Source of the DNA: a virus
Virus record (IMG/VR): IMGVR_UViG_3300042294_002093
Coordinates: 1-64,000 of that record
Reading direction: 5' to 3' (one strand)
Length of the DNA stretch: 64,000 nt
In this document: positions 63,401 through 64,000 of the stretch, piece after piece
Numbering within the stretch: the first letter of the stretch is position 1
Layout: each line of letters opens with the position of its first letter
Translations under genes and position numbers: made by a program
The notes under the pieces: generated by a model
What the model was told of the DNA's origin: nothing
What the model saw: the letters and a program-made list of their open reading frames with translations, nothing else
Databases searched by the model: none

Positions 63401-64000
63401 TATATAGTTTTTTACTATGCTTGAATTATTATTAATATTAAATGCTTGATCATAATCAAACAAATTTAGCGTACCGTTTGATGCAAGTAATTGACCAACT
63501 GGAAGACCTGACAAGCCAAGATCAGATGCAGTCTTTGTAATTGAAAAGTCAACAGTTTTATCTGAAAGATCTACAACTAGTCTTGGAGATAACTCAATTA
63601 AGTCAAAAGTTGAGTCTGATTTTGTCATTGTTTCTACAACAACTCGAAGCCCTTCAATGTATTCAAATTCTCTGTAAACATTTTTACCATCAGTAGGACT
63701 TGAGTATATTATTGGTGATGTTAAATCTGTAACAAAATTTGTAAGTCTATCTACTGATTCATCTGCAACATCCCAACCATAAGTTGGTATAAAGGTTTCA
63801 TATCTATTTTCAAACCATATATGATAAACACCAAGATCTAAGTCATTTTCCTTAATTAAATATGCATAACCATTAATGCTTTTTTCTGGAAGAAAGTTAG
63901 TAGATGAATACTCTTCTGATTTTATAAAAACATCTCTATATCTGTTTGGAACTATCAATCCATAAGATAACTCTAAGTAGCCATCTTCTGAAATTAATGG
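60473..64000 (-). CDS. Large tail/baseplate protein, 5' end missing
   Basis: An open frame of 1175 codons that reaches the window edge with no stop, so the real start is outside. The N-terminal part has phage tail-hub-like strands (YEIIINVNGNDYFVPIKT, TLNLFDY); middle segments have lectin-like VKLWGGLTNIIVDDG; the end has VGLKIFATPTLQLGDIVTIDY, a typical tail spike/baseplate C-terminal. Contacts the host surface (inference). Confidence 0.75.
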   Translation of the reverse strand, partial: PLISEDGYLELSYGLIVPNRYRDVFIKSEEYSSTNFLPEKSINGYAYLIKENDLDLGVYHIWFENRYETFIPTYGWDVADESVDRLTNFVTDLTSPIIYSSPTDGKNVYREFEYIEGLRVVVETMTKSDSTFDLIELSPRLVVDLSDKTVDFSITKTASDLGLSGLPVGQLLASNGTLNLFDYDQAFNINNNSSIVKNYISKNIQIKFYEIIINVNGNDYFVPIKTMYTEGFPEVDNENRQVSLKLRDMFFYFESITAPQTLATSASLSYAVAMILDSIGFSNYIFKRTPGEPDPIIPYFFISPDTTVAEVLNELAVSTQTAMFFDEYNNFVMMSKNYILPTVDERLTDFELYGSKDFIKDGVLQNKASKNKLANIISVSSQNNDIFNDGSINYKTRYIQKTYGSLKQASLIDQEKTWIYKPVLLWEVTGDQNAKSVNNQSNNQSSYTLAAIPLNSNLSTTVPYVANNTLLNNVMDLGEGIYWLSRYNGYFYSNGEVIKFDAVEYSITGYGNVWINNVLEYQNYFSKLTHNGKIYPTGLVRIYSVPNYQNINGITKLKNGPVAKHGRGQFGTQVVSHNAGLDPYWTSNDSVRGCTMKSELLFSLADQSSIDAKIKEFTLDTQAAGVSNSLAQQSVRTGIIKNFLSQYYGTETDLNKLKTTQSGTIQSSAFILNGPSFTTTQSGVDFVSYVHKPLTNKFKHFGTRMRIIGKIENNENRGQTPIGSDTYFVVTGNSPEQNINISAGSGGLAVMLNPSTNVGYYFEILALTENNVNSYSNSAENLDNVIFYKVMRDSVTSNAIPVKLWGGLTNIIVDDGKFTGQSRMVGEENPTVYDLAVEYQDLGNIRRFYLYINNRLVSTVDDTSPLPIYNNMAMFVRGSARCMFENLYALTNNYSQNTTFALDTPVMSAVSDQEIDVNESFRKYAMSGIVQSTYLSGISASQPPEYNMYFEEFGCIMREAAYFNIRYDKAYPALYAKLSPTFNKIKGYVVSGFRAGSYGAEFLIFNSTDTAISLDETTGNYLRIQGVTFTQESQHELTMDEYFSKNSDFSNPDISGSNLIKSPTKYDNDFKDIKVSRMTYGKKDFSLETPYIQTQDDANSLMEWIVNKVIKPRRSVGLKIFATPTLQLGDIVTIDYQDNDLVDQVSGVSSRFVVYNIEYAKNSEGPDMNIYLSEV

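Noticed and set aside
1-64000. Insertion sequences, integrase or attachment sites
   Set aside because: No transposase, integrase or recombinase motif and no terminal inverted repeats were seen, so the phage is probably lytic, at least in this part.

Overview
The window is part of a tailed double-stranded DNA phage genome. It holds terminase subunits, tail proteins, a CHAP endolysin, holin-like membrane proteins and a full replication set (DnaG-type primase, DnaB-type helicase, DnaE polymerase, RecA-like ATPase, ssDNA-binding protein). The host is probably a low-GC actinobacterium. The reasons are a WhiB-family Fe-S protein, a DUF7455-like actinobacterial zinc protein, a GP88-like protein known from mycobacteriophages, and many leaderless promoters. 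A freshwater Nanopelagicales (acI) host is my inference. It rests on the AT-rich composition and on a secreted protein whose short Cys/Lys-rich tail resembles exported proteins I recall from that group.

Layout: (1) 1-12.1 kb, plus strand: a dense array of microproteins, many with two Cys pairs, in short units. Units often end in a small conserved RNA pseudoknot and restart at a promoter. tRNA-Asp and a candidate tRNA-Arg lie here, and so does an AT-rich block of CAAACCTT repeats (9.3-9.9 kb). (2) 12.1-17.35 kb, plus strand: metabolic genes (2OG-Fe(II) oxygenase, luciferase-like monooxygenase, a degenerate oxygenase, sulfotransferase, SGNH-like hydrolase, HAD phosphatase, PD-(D/E)XK nuclease), then tRNA-Met/Ile2, tRNA-Gly and tRNA-Glu. 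(3) 17.37-33.2 kb, minus strand: small HSP, more oxygenases, APS kinase fusion, WhiB, SNase, endolysin, carbamoyltransferase, candidate glycosyltransferase, two DUF6065-like proteins, tRNA-Asn. (4) 33.2-42 kb, minus: secreted subtilase, proteasome-like peptidase, holins, two large secreted proteins, terminase. (5) 42-57.9 kb, minus: recombination and replication genes, with three more oxygenases and a flavin halogenase plus AhpD-like protein inside the replication operon. (6) 57.9-64 kb, minus: tail or appendage proteins, the last running off the window.

Three things stand out. First, six copies of an H-type pseudoknot whose stem 1 differs in sequence but stays paired in every copy. Second, about fifteen promoters placed so that transcription should start at or next to the start codon. 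Third, an unusually large small-molecule or glycan modification repertoire: twelve 2OG-oxygenase-like genes (at least one, probably two, with lost metal ligands), a halogenase, a carbamoyltransferase, and an APS kinase paired with a sulfotransferase, which could form a phage-encoded PAPS-to-sulfation route.
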